Below, in pieces: positions 1 to 8,426 of a stretch of 64,000 bases of DNA; the stretch's first letter is position 1; each line of letters starts with the position of its first letter. The notes beneath the pieces were generated by a model. That model saw only the letters and a program-made list of their open reading frames with translations, made no database searches and was not told the origin of the DNA. Position numbers and translations under genes: made by a program. The DNA is taken from assembly GCF_026239675.1 (NCBI RefSeq), contig NZ_JAPIVQ010000006.1:248001-312000 (forward strand), written 5' to 3'. This stretch comes from Pedobacter sp. PLR. Lineage in GTDB: Bacteria; Bacteroidota; Bacteroidia; Sphingobacteriales; Sphingobacteriaceae.

Positions 1-1133
1 CCGTAGACCGCATCCGACTGATCACCAACACAGGCCAAAACCTTAGGTTACATCCGGAAACAGGTGCTGTAGCTGCCACAGATGGCAATATTAATGGCGT
101 TACCAATCCCAATATCTCAGGCGCAGCTTATACAAACAGCAAAGCCGGAGCCGCAACAACCGTTCTTTTTGACATCGATCTGACCAGCAAAAAGCTCTAT
201 AAACAAGACCCGCCAAACGACGGGAAATTGGTAGAAGTTGGCGCACTAGGTGTAGAAATTGGCAGTAGTGCCGCGTTTGACATTTCGCCGGACAATACCA
301 AAGTTCTGGCTGCGGGTACTATTGCCGGCGCATCCAGCCTTTACACCATCAATCTGGAAACCGGAAAAGCGACTTTTGCAGGAAAATTCCCTGCATCCAG
401 TCCAATTGAAGGCCTGGCTATACCTACAGATCCTGTAGCCTATGCAGTGGACAATGCCAACAACTTTTTAATCTTTAACCCAATGAATCCGGCAGCAATG
501 GTCATTAAGCCAATCACAGGTTTAGCACCAGCGGAAACGGTGCTTGGCATCGACTTCAGACCGGTTAACGGCCAGATTTATGCTTTAGGAAGTACCAGCA
601 GATTGTATACCGTAAATGCCGCAACGGGCGCCTTCACCCCGCTGGGCTCGGGAGTCCTGACTACCCTACTCACCGGCACTAGCTATGGCTTTGATTTCAA
701 CCCTATGGCAGACCGCATTCGTGTGGTTGGCAATAATGGTCAGAATTTACGCTTAAACCCTGAAACAGGTGCTGTAGCCGCGATAGATGCCATCTTGAAA
801 CCAGGAACTCCATCCGTTAGTGCCGCCGCATATACCAATAACTTTGCCGGAGCCACAGAAACCGTACTATTCGATATCGACCATGTCACCGATAAACTTT
901 ACAAACAAACTCCGCCAAATGACGGGATTTTAGTAGAGGTCGGCAGCCTGGGCATCAATGTAGAAAGCACCAATGGTTTTGACATCGGCAGTAACTCCGG
1001 AACAGGGTACGCCATTTTTACCATTGGCGCCCTGAACAAAATATATACGATTAACCTAACCAGCGGGATAGCTACATCGGTTGCTGATTTCCCGAAAACA
1101 GTTACCGCAATGACCCTTGGCTTAGGCATGTAA
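1..1133 (+). CDS. DUF4394 domain-containing protein, C-terminal part (5' truncated)
   Basis: The frame is open from base 3, so the gene begins before the window; 376 residues are visible. It belongs to the DUF4394 family, predicted beta-propeller-like extracellular proteins of unknown function. Two copies of the same block are seen: DRIRL/DRIRV followed by GQNLRL.PETGAVAA, then YTN..AGA.ETVLFDID and YKQ.PPNDG.LVEVG, repeating at about 702-705 bp (about 235 residues). The visible end is therefore a tandem duplication of the domain. The ATG at 228 is internal and should not be used as the start. The signal peptide and any upstream copies lie outside the window. No function can be assigned. Confidence 0.85.
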   Translation, partial: VDRIRLITNTGQNLRLHPETGAVAATDGNINGVTNPNISGAAYTNSKAGAATTVLFDIDLTSKKLYKQDPPNDGKLVEVGALGVEIGSSAAFDISPDNTKVLAAGTIAGASSLYTINLETGKATFAGKFPASSPIEGLAIPTDPVAYAVDNANNFLIFNPMNPAAMVIKPITGLAPAETVLGIDFRPVNGQIYALGSTSRLYTVNAATGAFTPLGSGVLTTLLTGTSYGFDFNPMADRIRVVGNNGQNLRLNPETGAVAAIDAILKPGTPSVSAAAYTNNFAGATETVLFDIDHVTDKLYKQTPPNDGILVEVGSLGINVESTNGFDIGSNSGTGYAIFTIGALNKIYTINLTSGIATSVADFPKTVTAMTLGLGM

Positions 1134-1278
1134 CCTTCTTTTATCTACTTATGACGACAGCTGTATCCCTTCGGATATGGCTGTTTTTCTTAAATCCCCT
1201 GCAGGAAATCTTTACATAAAATGTTTTCTTTAAACCAATTTCCCTTAATTTCGTTGTTATAATAAAATAAACAAGCTT

Positions 1279-1584
1279 ATGTTCGAAAAATTAATGGCTG
1301 CACAAAAGCAGGCCGAAGAGATAAAAAAGAGATTAGATACCGTTTCTGTTTTTGGTGAAGTAGAAGGTGGTGCTATTCGCATTACTGCAACAGCAAACAA
1401 AGCGATTACCGCCGTAGAGATCGATGAAGAATTTTACAAACAAGCAGATAAAGAAGAATTAGAAGAGCTCTTGTTAACTGCCATCAACAAAGCTTTAGCA
1501 CAGGCAGAGCAAGTAAGCGCACATGAAATGCAAGCTGCGACTCAGTCGATGATGGGTGGTCTTGGCGGAATGTTCGGCCAATAG
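1279..1584 (+). CDS. YbaB/EbfC family nucleoid-associated protein
   Basis: This 101-residue protein has the YbaB/EbfC pattern. It starts MFEKLMAAQKQAEEIKKRL, followed by a short beta sheet (GEVEGGAIRITATANKAITAVEI), an acidic helix, and a Gly/Met-rich tail (SMMGGLGGMFGQ). The family forms small dimers that bind DNA and help organise the nucleoid. In many bacteria it sits beside dnaX and recR; here neither is visible, and it stands between the DUF4394 gene and a UPF0173 hydrolase 27 bp downstream in the same direction. Length is normal for the family. Confidence 0.92.
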   Translation: MFEKLMAAQKQAEEIKKRLDTVSVFGEVEGGAIRITATANKAITAVEIDEEFYKQADKEELEELLLTAINKALAQAEQVSAHEMQAATQSMMGGLGGMFGQ

Positions 1585-1611
1585 TCGTTTTTAACCTTAA
1601 CTTTTAGCCTC

Positions 1612-2289
1612 ATGAAGTATACTTATTATGGTCAATCCTGCTTTCTATTAGAAGCAGCTGGCAAGAAATTTCTTTTTGATCCATTTATTAGTCCGAATGG
1701 GCTGGCGAAACACATTGACACCACGAAGATTGAAGCAGATTATATTCTGGTAAGTCATGGACATGGTGATCATGTGGCAGACCTGGTGAGCCTCGCAAAA
1801 CAAACCAACGCGAAAGTAATTGCCATGCCGGAAGTAATTGCCTGGGCAAAAGCTCAGGGGGTTACCAATACGCATGATATGAATTATGGGGCTCAGAAAT
1901 TTGAGTTTGGTAAATTAAGAATGGTATGGGCAGCACATTCGAGTTCTATGCCTGACGGTAGTTATGGTGGAAATCCGGCAGGATTTGTACTTGAAACAGC
2001 TGGAAAGGCTATTTATTTTGCCGGAGATACTTCGTTAACGGTAGAAATGAAATTGCTTGCAGAACTTTACAATCTAGATTACGCGATTCTACCGATTGGT
2101 GGGAATTACACAATGGATGTGGATGATGCATTGGTCTCTACAAGATATTTCGACTGTAATAAAGTGATTGGGGTGCATTACAATACGTTTCCAGTGATTG
2201 CAATTGACACAGAAGAAGCGATTGCAAAGTTCAACAGAGAAAATAAAGTGTTGTTGTTGCCATCGATTGGTGAAACGATTGAGTTATAA
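1612..2289 (+). CDS. UPF0173 family metal-dependent hydrolase (metallo-beta-lactamase fold)
   Basis: This 225-residue protein is a compact MBL-fold enzyme. It opens with MKYTYYGQSCFLLE and FDPFISPN, carries the metal-binding HxHxDH motif as SHGHGDH at about residues 49-55, then AAHSSS near 108, FAGDTSL (the bridging Asp) near 140, and a C-terminal metal His in GVHYNTFP. These are the hallmarks of UPF0173/YtkL-type hydrolases, whose substrate is not established. It may share a transcript with ybaB, 27 bp upstream. It converges on polA across a long hairpin at 2368-2456. Confidence 0.9.
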   Translation: MKYTYYGQSCFLLEAAGKKFLFDPFISPNGLAKHIDTTKIEADYILVSHGHGDHVADLVSLAKQTNAKVIAMPEVIAWAKAQGVTNTHDMNYGAQKFEFGKLRMVWAAHSSSMPDGSYGGNPAGFVLETAGKAIYFAGDTSLTVEMKLLAELYNLDYAILPIGGNYTMDVDDALVSTRYFDCNKVIGVHYNTFPVIAIDTEEAIAKFNRENKVLLLPSIGETIEL

Positions 2290-2367
2290 TTAAAAAGCAG
2301 TATGCATTAGAATGCAGATTGCGTCAGGAGATTAATTGCTGGATTATTAGTAATTATTTAATAATGT

Positions 2368-2456
2368 AAAAAAGGAGGCATGTCGTCGATTCTGGAATCT
2401 TTTACCCTGAAAAGGGCAAAATTTCCGGTGAATCTCCTGACATATCTCCTTTTTTT
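2368..2456. terminator. 89-nt rod-like hairpin between convergent genes, probable bidirectional terminator
   Basis: The left arm 2368-2384 (six A, then GGAGGCATGTC) pairs with the right arm 2439-2456 (GACATATCTCC then seven T), with one G.T and one mismatch. Inside it, GATTC 2388-2392 pairs with GAATC 2430-2434, GGAA 2394-2397 with TTCC 2423-2426, TTTT with AAAA, and CCCT 2405-2408 with AGGG 2413-2416 around a GAAA tetraloop. The A and T tracts suit termination from both sides (UPF0173 gene and polA). The interior is more structured than a plain terminator needs. Confidence 0.75.
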
Positions 2457-2476
2457 ATTAATCCTACACCAATTTT

Positions 2477-5293
2477 TTAATGAGCTTCCAGCCAGTTATT
2501 ACCTTCACCGATTTCTATTTCAATCGGCACAGTAGTTTTTATGGCGGTTTTCATACGATGTGTAATGATCTTTTTCATGGCTTCTACTTCTGTTTTCAAC
2601 ACGTCAAAGACCAACTCATCATGCACCTGCATGGTCATTTTAGATTGTAAGCCCTGATCCTGAATGTCTTTATGAATGTTCAGCATGGCCACTTTAATCA
2701 TATCTGCGGCAGAACCCTGAATTGGGGCATTGATCGCATTTCGCTCTGCAAAACCACGTACAGTTTGATTGGCTGAGTTAATATCTCTTAAGTACCTTCT
2801 TCTGCCGAGGATGGTCTCTACAAAGCCGTTTTCTCTGGCGAAGTTCATGGTATCTGACATGTAGCGCTGAATACCTGGATACTGTTCGAAATATTGCTCA
2901 ATAATTGCGGCAGCTTCTTTTCTTGGAATACCCAGATTCTGAGACAATCCAAAAGCAGACTGACCGTAGATAATACCAAAGTTTACTGCTTTAGCATTAC
3001 GACGTTGGTTTGACGTTACTTCGTCAATAGCAATTCCATATACGCGGGCTGCGGTTGCCGTGTGAATGTCAATACCATTATTGAAGGCTTCCAGCATGTT
3101 TTCTTCCTTGCTGATTTCGGCAATGATTCTAAGCTCAATCTGCGAATAATCCGCAGAAAGCAATACATGGTGCTCATCTCTTGGAATAAAGGCTTTACGT
3201 ACCTCTCTGCCGCGATCGCTACGAATAGGAATGTTTTGCAGGTTTGGATTGTTAGAACTCAACCTTCCTGTTGCTGCTACAGCCTGATTATAGCTGGTAT
3301 GCACCCTTCCGGTTTTAGGATTTACCAATAGCGGTAAAGCATCAACATAAGTAGATTTCAGCTTTTGCAACTGGCGGAAATCAAGGATGTCCTGCACAAT
3401 ATCGCTTTTATTGGCTAGTGCTAATAACACATCTTCACCAGTTTGATACTGTCCTGTTTTAGTTTTTTTAGCTTTAGGATCTAGTTGTAATTTATCGAAA
3501 AGAACCTCACCAAGTTGTTTTGGCGAAGCAAGATTAAAAGTAACCCCACATTTTTCGAAAACATTCTGTTCAAACTTCCTGATGTCGGTTTCCAGTTCTT
3601 TTGAATAGTTTTTCAGCGTATCTACATCGATTTTTACACCTTCTTTTTCAATAGCTGCGAGTACATACACCAAAGGATTTTCTACATCTCTGGCCAGTTC
3701 TTCCACATTCAATTCCTTTAACATCGGTCTGAAAACATCTGCCAGCTGCAAGGTCACATCCGCATCTTCTGCTGCATAATCAACGACCTGCGCTACCGGA
3801 ACATCTCTCATATTTCCCTGATTTTTACCTTTCGCACCAATCAGTTTAGTGATAGAGATTGGGGTATAACCCAGATAGTTTTCTGCAAGGACATCCATGT
3901 TATGTCTGGTATCCGGATCAATCAGGTAATGCGCAAGCATCGTATCAAAAAGTTTTCCTTTGATAGCAATGTCATACCATTTCATGATCAGGATATCATA
4001 TTTGATGTTTTGTCCGATCTTCCCGATATTTTCATTTTCAAGAACCCCTCTGAATTCTTCCAGAATAGTCAATACTTCTTCCCTCTCCGCCGACAAAGGA
4101 ACATAATATCCCTCTCCGGGTTTGGTACTGAATGACATTCCTACTAAATCTGCAAGGTTGGCATCTGTGCCTGTAGTTTCTGTATCAAAGCAAATGCTGT
4201 CTTGTTTTTTCAGATGCGCGATCAATGATTTACGCAGTTCCGGAGTATCCACCAATTGATAATCGTGGATAGTATTTTCTATTGTTTTTGAGGCCTGCGT
4301 TTCTTCGGAGAAGGTCGGAGCAGACACAAATGTGCCGGTCTTTCCTGCTGGTTGATCCACAGGGCTGCCAAATAAGTCTATTTGTTGAGAAGCCGCAGGA
4401 GCTTTTGCCTCATTCACATTAAATTCTTCTCCAAAAACACGTTTGCCGATGGTTCTGAATTCTAATTCTGCAAATAATGGTTCCAATAACTCACGACTTG
4501 GAGATTCTAACACCAGTTCATCAGGATTAAATTCTACCGGAACATCCAGAATGATGGTCGCTAGTTTTTTGGACAATAAGCCTTGCTCTGCATAGGCCTC
4601 TACGTTTTCACGTTGTTTTCCTTTTAACTCATGAGAATGTGCAATGATGTTTTCCATTGAGCCATATTTCTGAATCAATGATTTCGCAGTTTTCTCTCCG
4701 ATACCGGGGATACCAGGGATATTATCCACTGCATCACCCCATAGGCCAAGGATATCAATTACCTGTTTCACATCTTCAATTTCCCATTTCGCTTTCACTT
4801 CAGCTACGCCCATAATTTCCATTTCATTACCCATACGCGCAGGCTTGTAAATGAAAATATTATCAGACACCAGTTGTGCAAAATCTTTATCTGGAGTCAT
4901 ACAGAATACGGTAAAGCCTTGCTTCTCGCCTTCTTTGGCCATTGTCCCGATGATATCATCCGCTTCAAAGCCATCTTTCGTAATCACAGGGATTTTAAAG
5001 CCTTCAATCAACTTAAACACGTAAGGTAAAGCCGCAGAAAGATCTTCCGGCATCGCCTGTCTGTGGGCTTTATAAGCCTCAAAATCTGTATGTCTTTCCG
5101 TAGGAGCCGATGTGTCAAAAACCACGGCAATATGACTTGGTTTTTCCTTTTTCAGCACCTCCATTAAGGTGTTTGCAAAACCCATCACAGCCGATGTATT
5201 GATCCCTGTGGACGTAAAACGGGGGTTTTTACTCAATGCAAAATGCGCTCTGTAGATGAGCGCCATGCCGTCAAGAAGAAAAAGTTTTTTCAT
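2477..5293 (-). CDS. polA: DNA polymerase I
   Basis: This 938-residue protein has the full three-domain PolA layout. The 5'-3' exonuclease covers about residues 1-290 (DGMALIYRAHFA, DGFEADDIIG, GDAVDNIPGIPGIGEKTA). The 3'-5' proofreading domain (about 345-520) looks active, with D370 and E372 in FDTETTG, GQNIKYD near 428 and YAAEDAD near 506. The polymerase domain (about 535-938) shows motif A DYSQIELR with D715, motif B RRNAKAVNFGIIYGQ, and motif C MQVHDELVFDV with D892. It works in Okazaki fragment processing and repair synthesis. It is divergent from the gene at 5494 and ends at the shared hairpin at 2368-2456. Confidence 0.98.
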   Translation of the reverse strand: MKKLFLLDGMALIYRAHFALSKNPRFTSTGINTSAVMGFANTLMEVLKKEKPSHIAVVFDTSAPTERHTDFEAYKAHRQAMPEDLSAALPYVFKLIEGFKIPVITKDGFEADDIIGTMAKEGEKQGFTVFCMTPDKDFAQLVSDNIFIYKPARMGNEMEIMGVAEVKAKWEIEDVKQVIDILGLWGDAVDNIPGIPGIGEKTAKSLIQKYGSMENIIAHSHELKGKQRENVEAYAEQGLLSKKLATIILDVPVEFNPDELVLESPSRELLEPLFAELEFRTIGKRVFGEEFNVNEAKAPAASQQIDLFGSPVDQPAGKTGTFVSAPTFSEETQASKTIENTIHDYQLVDTPELRKSLIAHLKKQDSICFDTETTGTDANLADLVGMSFSTKPGEGYYVPLSAEREEVLTILEEFRGVLENENIGKIGQNIKYDILIMKWYDIAIKGKLFDTMLAHYLIDPDTRHNMDVLAENYLGYTPISITKLIGAKGKNQGNMRDVPVAQVVDYAAEDADVTLQLADVFRPMLKELNVEELARDVENPLVYVLAAIEKEGVKIDVDTLKNYSKELETDIRKFEQNVFEKCGVTFNLASPKQLGEVLFDKLQLDPKAKKTKTGQYQTGEDVLLALANKSDIVQDILDFRQLQKLKSTYVDALPLLVNPKTGRVHTSYNQAVAATGRLSSNNPNLQNIPIRSDRGREVRKAFIPRDEHHVLLSADYSQIELRIIAEISKEENMLEAFNNGIDIHTATAARVYGIAIDEVTSNQRRNAKAVNFGIIYGQSAFGLSQNLGIPRKEAAAIIEQYFEQYPGIQRYMSDTMNFARENGFVETILGRRRYLRDINSANQTVRGFAERNAINAPIQGSAADMIKVAMLNIHKDIQDQGLQSKMTMQVHDELVFDVLKTEVEAMKKIITHRMKTAIKTTVPIEIEIGEGNNWLEAH

Positions 5294-5324
5294 CAGTATG
5301 TCGTTATTTTATTGATTGGGAAGC

Positions 5325-5342
5325 GATCATCAGCTGCTGATC
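5325..5342. promoter_or_regulatory. 18 bp imperfect palindrome upstream of polA
   Basis: GATCATCAGCTGCTGATC is palindromic apart from one mismatched pair. It lies 32 bp upstream of the polA ATG, in the divergent region between polA and the gene at 5494. It could be a protein-binding dyad, but no family consensus is recognised and no clear TAnnTTTG box sits next to it. Confidence 0.3.
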
Positions 5343-5493
5343 CTCCATTACATTTATACTTTATTATAGCGCGGTTATAACGATGGACTGTTACCTCCAT
5401 ATCGGAATTAACCGCATCGGATAAAGGTACTAATACTTAAATAATTGTTTGTCATTATCCATAACAACAGCAAATAATTTCCGTTATTTGATT

Positions 5494-6189
5494 ATGATGA
5501 AAGCGATAAAGACCCTTGGCCTGTTAGTTTTACTAATGATTGCAGGTATTGGCGCAATGGCGCAGGATATTGTAGTGATAGAACCGGGAAACTTCCTTCG
5601 GGGAACCATTAAGGGAACCGACTATTCGACCGTAGTTTTCATAAAAGAAGATGAATCTGTGGTGCAATTGAAAGCTACAGACATCCAGGAATTTGTATGG
5701 AATGGGGAAACTTATGTGAGTAAACCAATTGTGGTCAACAATAAAACGCAGCACAAATTTTTCAAAATCATTGAGCATGGTGCCATAAACCTATATTCCA
5801 TAGGTGGAAATGCCCTTGTAGATGTTCCGGAGCCTAAAAGAGCGCGGATCAGGCCAAGTATTGGCATTGGAGCCGGGACAGGCAGTTTCGGTAGTGGCGT
5901 AGGAATTGGTGGTGGAATCTCTATTGGTGGTGGCCGCAGACAAGAGGCCCCGAAAAGAAAAATGATGCCTGCTACGTTTTTTATGGAGAAGCCTGGCACC
6001 GGCCGGTTGATGGAAATGCCTGTGGAAGGAGTCGGTTCGGCTGAAAAAAACCAGCAGATCAAAAAGGTATTGCTAGAACAACTAGGCGATGATGCGGATC
6101 TGGCGGAAAAAATAAAAGCGACAGAAAACTTTGATTCAAAGTTAATTATCGCTTTTGTGACGGCTTACAATGAAGCTCATAAAAAATAG
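5494..6189 (+). CDS. Secreted hypothetical protein with Gly-rich segment
   Basis: I do not recognise this protein. The frame is open from 5449, but the ATG at 5494 (or the next codon at 5497) gives a textbook signal peptide, MMKAIKTLGLLVLLMIAGIGAMAQ, which decides the start; the mature protein begins DIVVIEPG. A first region of about 90 residues looks like a small beta-rich domain (GNFLRGTIKGTDYSTVVFI). A basic, Gly-rich stretch (GIGAGTGSFGSG, GIGGGISIGGG) follows, then a charged helical C-terminus (KKVLLEQLGDDADLAEKI). It is probably exported or envelope-associated. It ends 6 bp from the end of tag on the other strand. Confidence 0.7.
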   Translation: MMKAIKTLGLLVLLMIAGIGAMAQDIVVIEPGNFLRGTIKGTDYSTVVFIKEDESVVQLKATDIQEFVWNGETYVSKPIVVNNKTQHKFFKIIEHGAINLYSIGGNALVDVPEPKRARIRPSIGIGAGTGSFGSGVGIGGGISIGGGRRQEAPKRKMMPATFFMEKPGTGRLMEMPVEGVGSAEKNQQIKKVLLEQLGDDADLAEKIKATENFDSKLIIAFVTAYNEAHKK

Positions 6190-6195
6190 GCTGTT

Positions 6196-6765
6196 TTACT
6201 TTCTTGCTTTACTGATGCAGCCTTCAATATGGTCGTTAACCATACCGGTAGCCTGCATGTGCGCATAACAGATCGTAGTCCCAAAGAACTTAAAGCCCCG
6301 TTTTTTCATGTCTTTACTGATGGCATCCGATATTTCTGTGCGCGCAGGAACGTCAGTTAAAGACTTTACGACATTAACAATGGGCTTTTTATCCGGCAGA
6401 AATCCCCAGATAAAGTCGGAAAAAGAACCAAATTCCTTCTGGATCTCTATAAAAAGGCGGGCGTTCGTGATGGCTGCTTTTACTTTTAACTTGTTCCTGA
6501 TGATACCGGCATCATTCATTAAACGCTCCTCATCGGCTTCCGTGAAAGCGGCTACTTTTTGCACGTCAAAACCGGCGAAAGCAGCCTTATAACCTTCCCT
6601 ACGCTTTAATATCGTGATCCAACTGAGTCCAGCCTGTGCACCTTCCAAAATCAGAAATTCAAAGAGCGTCTGGTCGTCATAAACCGGCTTTCCCCATTCT
6701 TCATCGTGGTATTTTACATACAAAGGATCGGTACCACACCATCCGCATCTGATAATTTCTGACAT
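6196..6765 (-). CDS. tag: DNA-3-methyladenine glycosylase I
   Basis: This 189-residue enzyme removes 3-methyladenine from alkylated DNA in base excision repair. It aligns along its length with E. coli Tag: RCGWCGTDPLY at the N-terminus, YHDEEWG, EGAQAGLSWITIL, DAGIIRNKLK, and a C-terminal KKRGFKFFGTTICYAHMQATGMVNDH. The four zinc ligands of the family are present as C7, H20, H179 and C183. It is the last gene of a leftward run with a second alkylation-related gene, an alkyltransferase-like protein, two genes upstream, which suggests a DNA alkylation theme. Confidence 0.96.
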   Translation of the reverse strand: MSEIIRCGWCGTDPLYVKYHDEEWGKPVYDDQTLFEFLILEGAQAGLSWITILKRREGYKAAFAGFDVQKVAAFTEADEERLMNDAGIIRNKLKVKAAITNARLFIEIQKEFGSFSDFIWGFLPDKKPIVNVVKSLTDVPARTEISDAISKDMKKRGFKFFGTTICYAHMQATGMVNDHIEGCISKARK

Positions 6766-6827
6766 TGTTATACTGGCTAAAATACTACTGAAAAAATGCT
6801 ATTGGATAAGTTTTTCTGAATGAGTTT

Positions 6828-7169
6828 CTACTGACTAAGTTCGTCCCAATATTCAACGGCTCTTCTGTAATGCGGGATCACAATCGAGCCACCTACCAGG
6901 TTTGCAATCATAAATACCTCATTGATCTCTTCATTGCTTACGCCTTCATTGAAACATTTTTCCAGGTGATATTTGATACAATCGTCGCAGCGCAATACCA
7001 TAGAAGCTACTAGCCCCAACATTTCCTTGGTTTTCACATTCAATGCACCATCCGCATAAGTGGTGGTATCCAACGCCAAAAACCTTTTGATGTTCGTGTT
7101 GGCAGTCTCCATAATTCTATCGTTCATTTTAGAACGGTAATCGTTAAATTCTTCTACTAATTTTCCCAT
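6828..7169 (-). CDS. Carboxymuconolactone decarboxylase / AhpD-like family protein
   Basis: This 113-residue all-helical protein has the AhpD-like CxxC-containing core RCDDCIKYHLEKCFNEGVS. The CxxC and nearby His are the redox or proton-relay residues of AhpD-type proteins. The overall length and the ALNVKTKEMLGLVASMVLRC segment match the small CMD family. The exact substrate is unknown; a thiol peroxidase or reductase role is plausible but not shown. It lies 62 bp upstream of tag and 130 bp downstream of the alkyltransferase-like gene, all leftward. The upstream gap carries a pair of direct repeats (7241-7269). A fuller AhpD is encoded at 54571-55155. Confidence 0.85.
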   Translation of the reverse strand: MGKLVEEFNDYRSKMNDRIMETANTNIKRFLALDTTTYADGALNVKTKEMLGLVASMVLRCDDCIKYHLEKCFNEGVSNEEINEVFMIANLVGGSIVIPHYRRAVEYWDELSQ

Positions 7170-7240
7170 AATAAGCTGGTGCTTTCAATTTTTTATGTTT
7201 CTCTTTTTCTTATCGCAATTCTCTGATCCCTTATCATTCT

Positions 7241-7269
7241 AAACGATCACCTATCTCTCCAAACGATCA
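7241..7269. repeat. Two direct repeats AAACGATCA, 20 bp apart
   Basis: AAACGATCA occurs at 7241-7249 and again at 7261-7269, exactly 20 bp start to start (two helical turns). The pair is 72-100 bp upstream of the AhpD-like gene on the minus strand. It could be a regulator binding site. The regulator is unknown. Confidence 0.4.
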
Positions 7270-7299
7270 GTTGTTCGCAAATGAAATGCTGTAAACTAC

Positions 7300-7626
7300 T
7301 TAAAGTTCCAGTAAGGGGTTCCAAAGCAAGGCTTTAAAATTCTGAACCTTATCATTTTTCACCGCTACCCCTTCCGCTTCCAGCAGCTCCTGCATCATTT
7401 CCGGTGTCTTAAAATGGAATTTACCGGTCAGCAAGCCGGCACTATTCACCACCCTGTGAGCGGGAACAGGCGGATGCGCAGCACCGGCAGTACTCATGGC
7501 ATAACCTACCATACGAGCGGAACCGCCAGCGCCCAAACTTTTCGCTATTGCGCCATAAGAAGACACCCTTCCCTTAGGAATGAGCCTCACCAACTCAAAA
7601 ACCTGGTCATAAAATAATTGCTCCAT
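7300..7626 (-). CDS. Alkyltransferase-like protein (MGMT family lacking the acceptor cysteine)
   Basis: This 108-residue protein has the C-terminal MGMT DNA-binding fold: YDQVFELVRLIPKGRVSSYGAIAKSLG (winged helix), GSARMVGYAM (Arg finger region) and PVPAHRVVNSAG. In true O6-alkylguanine transferases the last motif is PCHRV with the acceptor Cys. Here Ala replaces it, so it should not accept alkyl groups. Such ATL proteins bind O6-alkylguanine and hand lesions to nucleotide excision repair. The ATG at 7626 is preferred over a TTG at 7653 because family members begin close to this point. Confidence 0.88.
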   Translation of the reverse strand: MEQLFYDQVFELVRLIPKGRVSSYGAIAKSLGAGGSARMVGYAMSTAGAAHPPVPAHRVVNSAGLLTGKFHFKTPEMMQELLEAEGVAVKNDKVQNFKALLWNPLLEL

Positions 7627-7681
7627 TGATGATTTTCTAAGGTTAAAATTCAAATGAAACCAGAAACTCCACTAAACCATA

Positions 7682-8332
7682 CTATTCAAAAGAGAACTGT
7701 ATGTAATTGATGTTTTTATCGTGTTTCAGATAGATGCGCTCGTAATGTGTTTTAATCTTTAAAACGTCATCATAATACTCAGAAGTATATAAATGATCTG
7801 TTTTCTTATGACAAATTAAACCTAATTCTTCCACTTTTTCAACGGTATAAGCGTATAAACCATCATTATCAGTTTTCAGGTTTACCCTTCCACCAGGTTT
7901 AAGCAGGCTTTTGTACATATCAAGGAAGCGATCATAGGTTAATCTTTTCTTTTCTCTGCTGTCCTGAGGCTGAGGATCGGGGAAAGTAATCCAGATCTCG
8001 TCTACTTCTCCTTTTGCGAAGTATTCCATCAGGTCTTCAATCTGAATCCTTAGGAAGGCCAGGTTTTCAATGTTCTCATCAACACCCGTTCTTGCGCCTC
8101 TCCAGATGCGATTTCCTTTTAAATCAATCCCGATGAAGTTTTTCTCCGGAAAGAATTTCGCCATGTTTACCGAGTATTCTCCTTTACCACAAGCCAGTTC
8201 CAATACAATTGGCTGCTCATTTTTGAAATGTTCAGAACCCCATTTACCCTGTAAAGGTTTCCCTTCTTCCATCTGATATACATTGGAAAAAGTATCTATC
8301 TCTGCAAATTTTCTTAATTTATCTTTACCCAC
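7682..8332 (-). CDS. trmB: tRNA (guanine-N7-)-methyltransferase
   Basis: TrmB uses SAM to make m7G46 in tRNA. Motifs visible are the SAM site ELACGKGEYSV, GIDLKGNRIWRGA, the family signature WITFPDPQP and LKTDNDGLYAY. The frame is open to a TTG at 8353, but a TAnnTTTG -7 box lies over that codon (8351-8358, minus strand), so transcription should begin downstream of it. The GTG at 8332 gives the start MGKDKLRKFAEI and 216 residues, which suits the family. I therefore choose GTG. Divergent from the GDP-fucose synthase gene. Confidence 0.93.
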   Translation of the reverse strand: MGKDKLRKFAEIDTFSNVYQMEEGKPLQGKWGSEHFKNEQPIVLELACGKGEYSVNMAKFFPEKNFIGIDLKGNRIWRGARTGVDENIENLAFLRIQIEDLMEYFAKGEVDEIWITFPDPQPQDSREKKRLTYDRFLDMYKSLLKPGGRVNLKTDNDGLYAYTVEKVEELGLICHKKTDHLYTSEYYDDVLKIKTHYERIYLKHDKNINYIQFSFE

Positions 8333-8350
8333 TACTAAAATATTTTTATG

Positions 8351-8358
8351 CAAAAATA
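8351..8358 (-). promoter_or_regulatory. Candidate -7 box (TATTTTTG) for trmB
   Basis: CAAAAATA on the plus strand reads TATTTTTG on the minus strand, matching the Bacteroidota -7 consensus TAnnTTTG. It lies 19 bp upstream of the proposed GTG start. No convincing -33 TTG is seen. Confidence 0.45.
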
Positions 8359-8398
8359 CAATTAAATCAGTCTCTTAAAGATGATGCGAACTATTTCG

Positions 8399-8406
8399 TA
8401 GTTTTG
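8399..8406 (+). promoter_or_regulatory. Candidate -7 box (TAGTTTTG) for the GDP-fucose synthase gene
   Basis: TAGTTTTG fits TAnnTTTG and is 20 bp upstream of the TTG start at 8427, leaving a short leader. Confidence 0.45.
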
Positions 8407-8426
8407 CCCCTATAATCGAATTTTAA

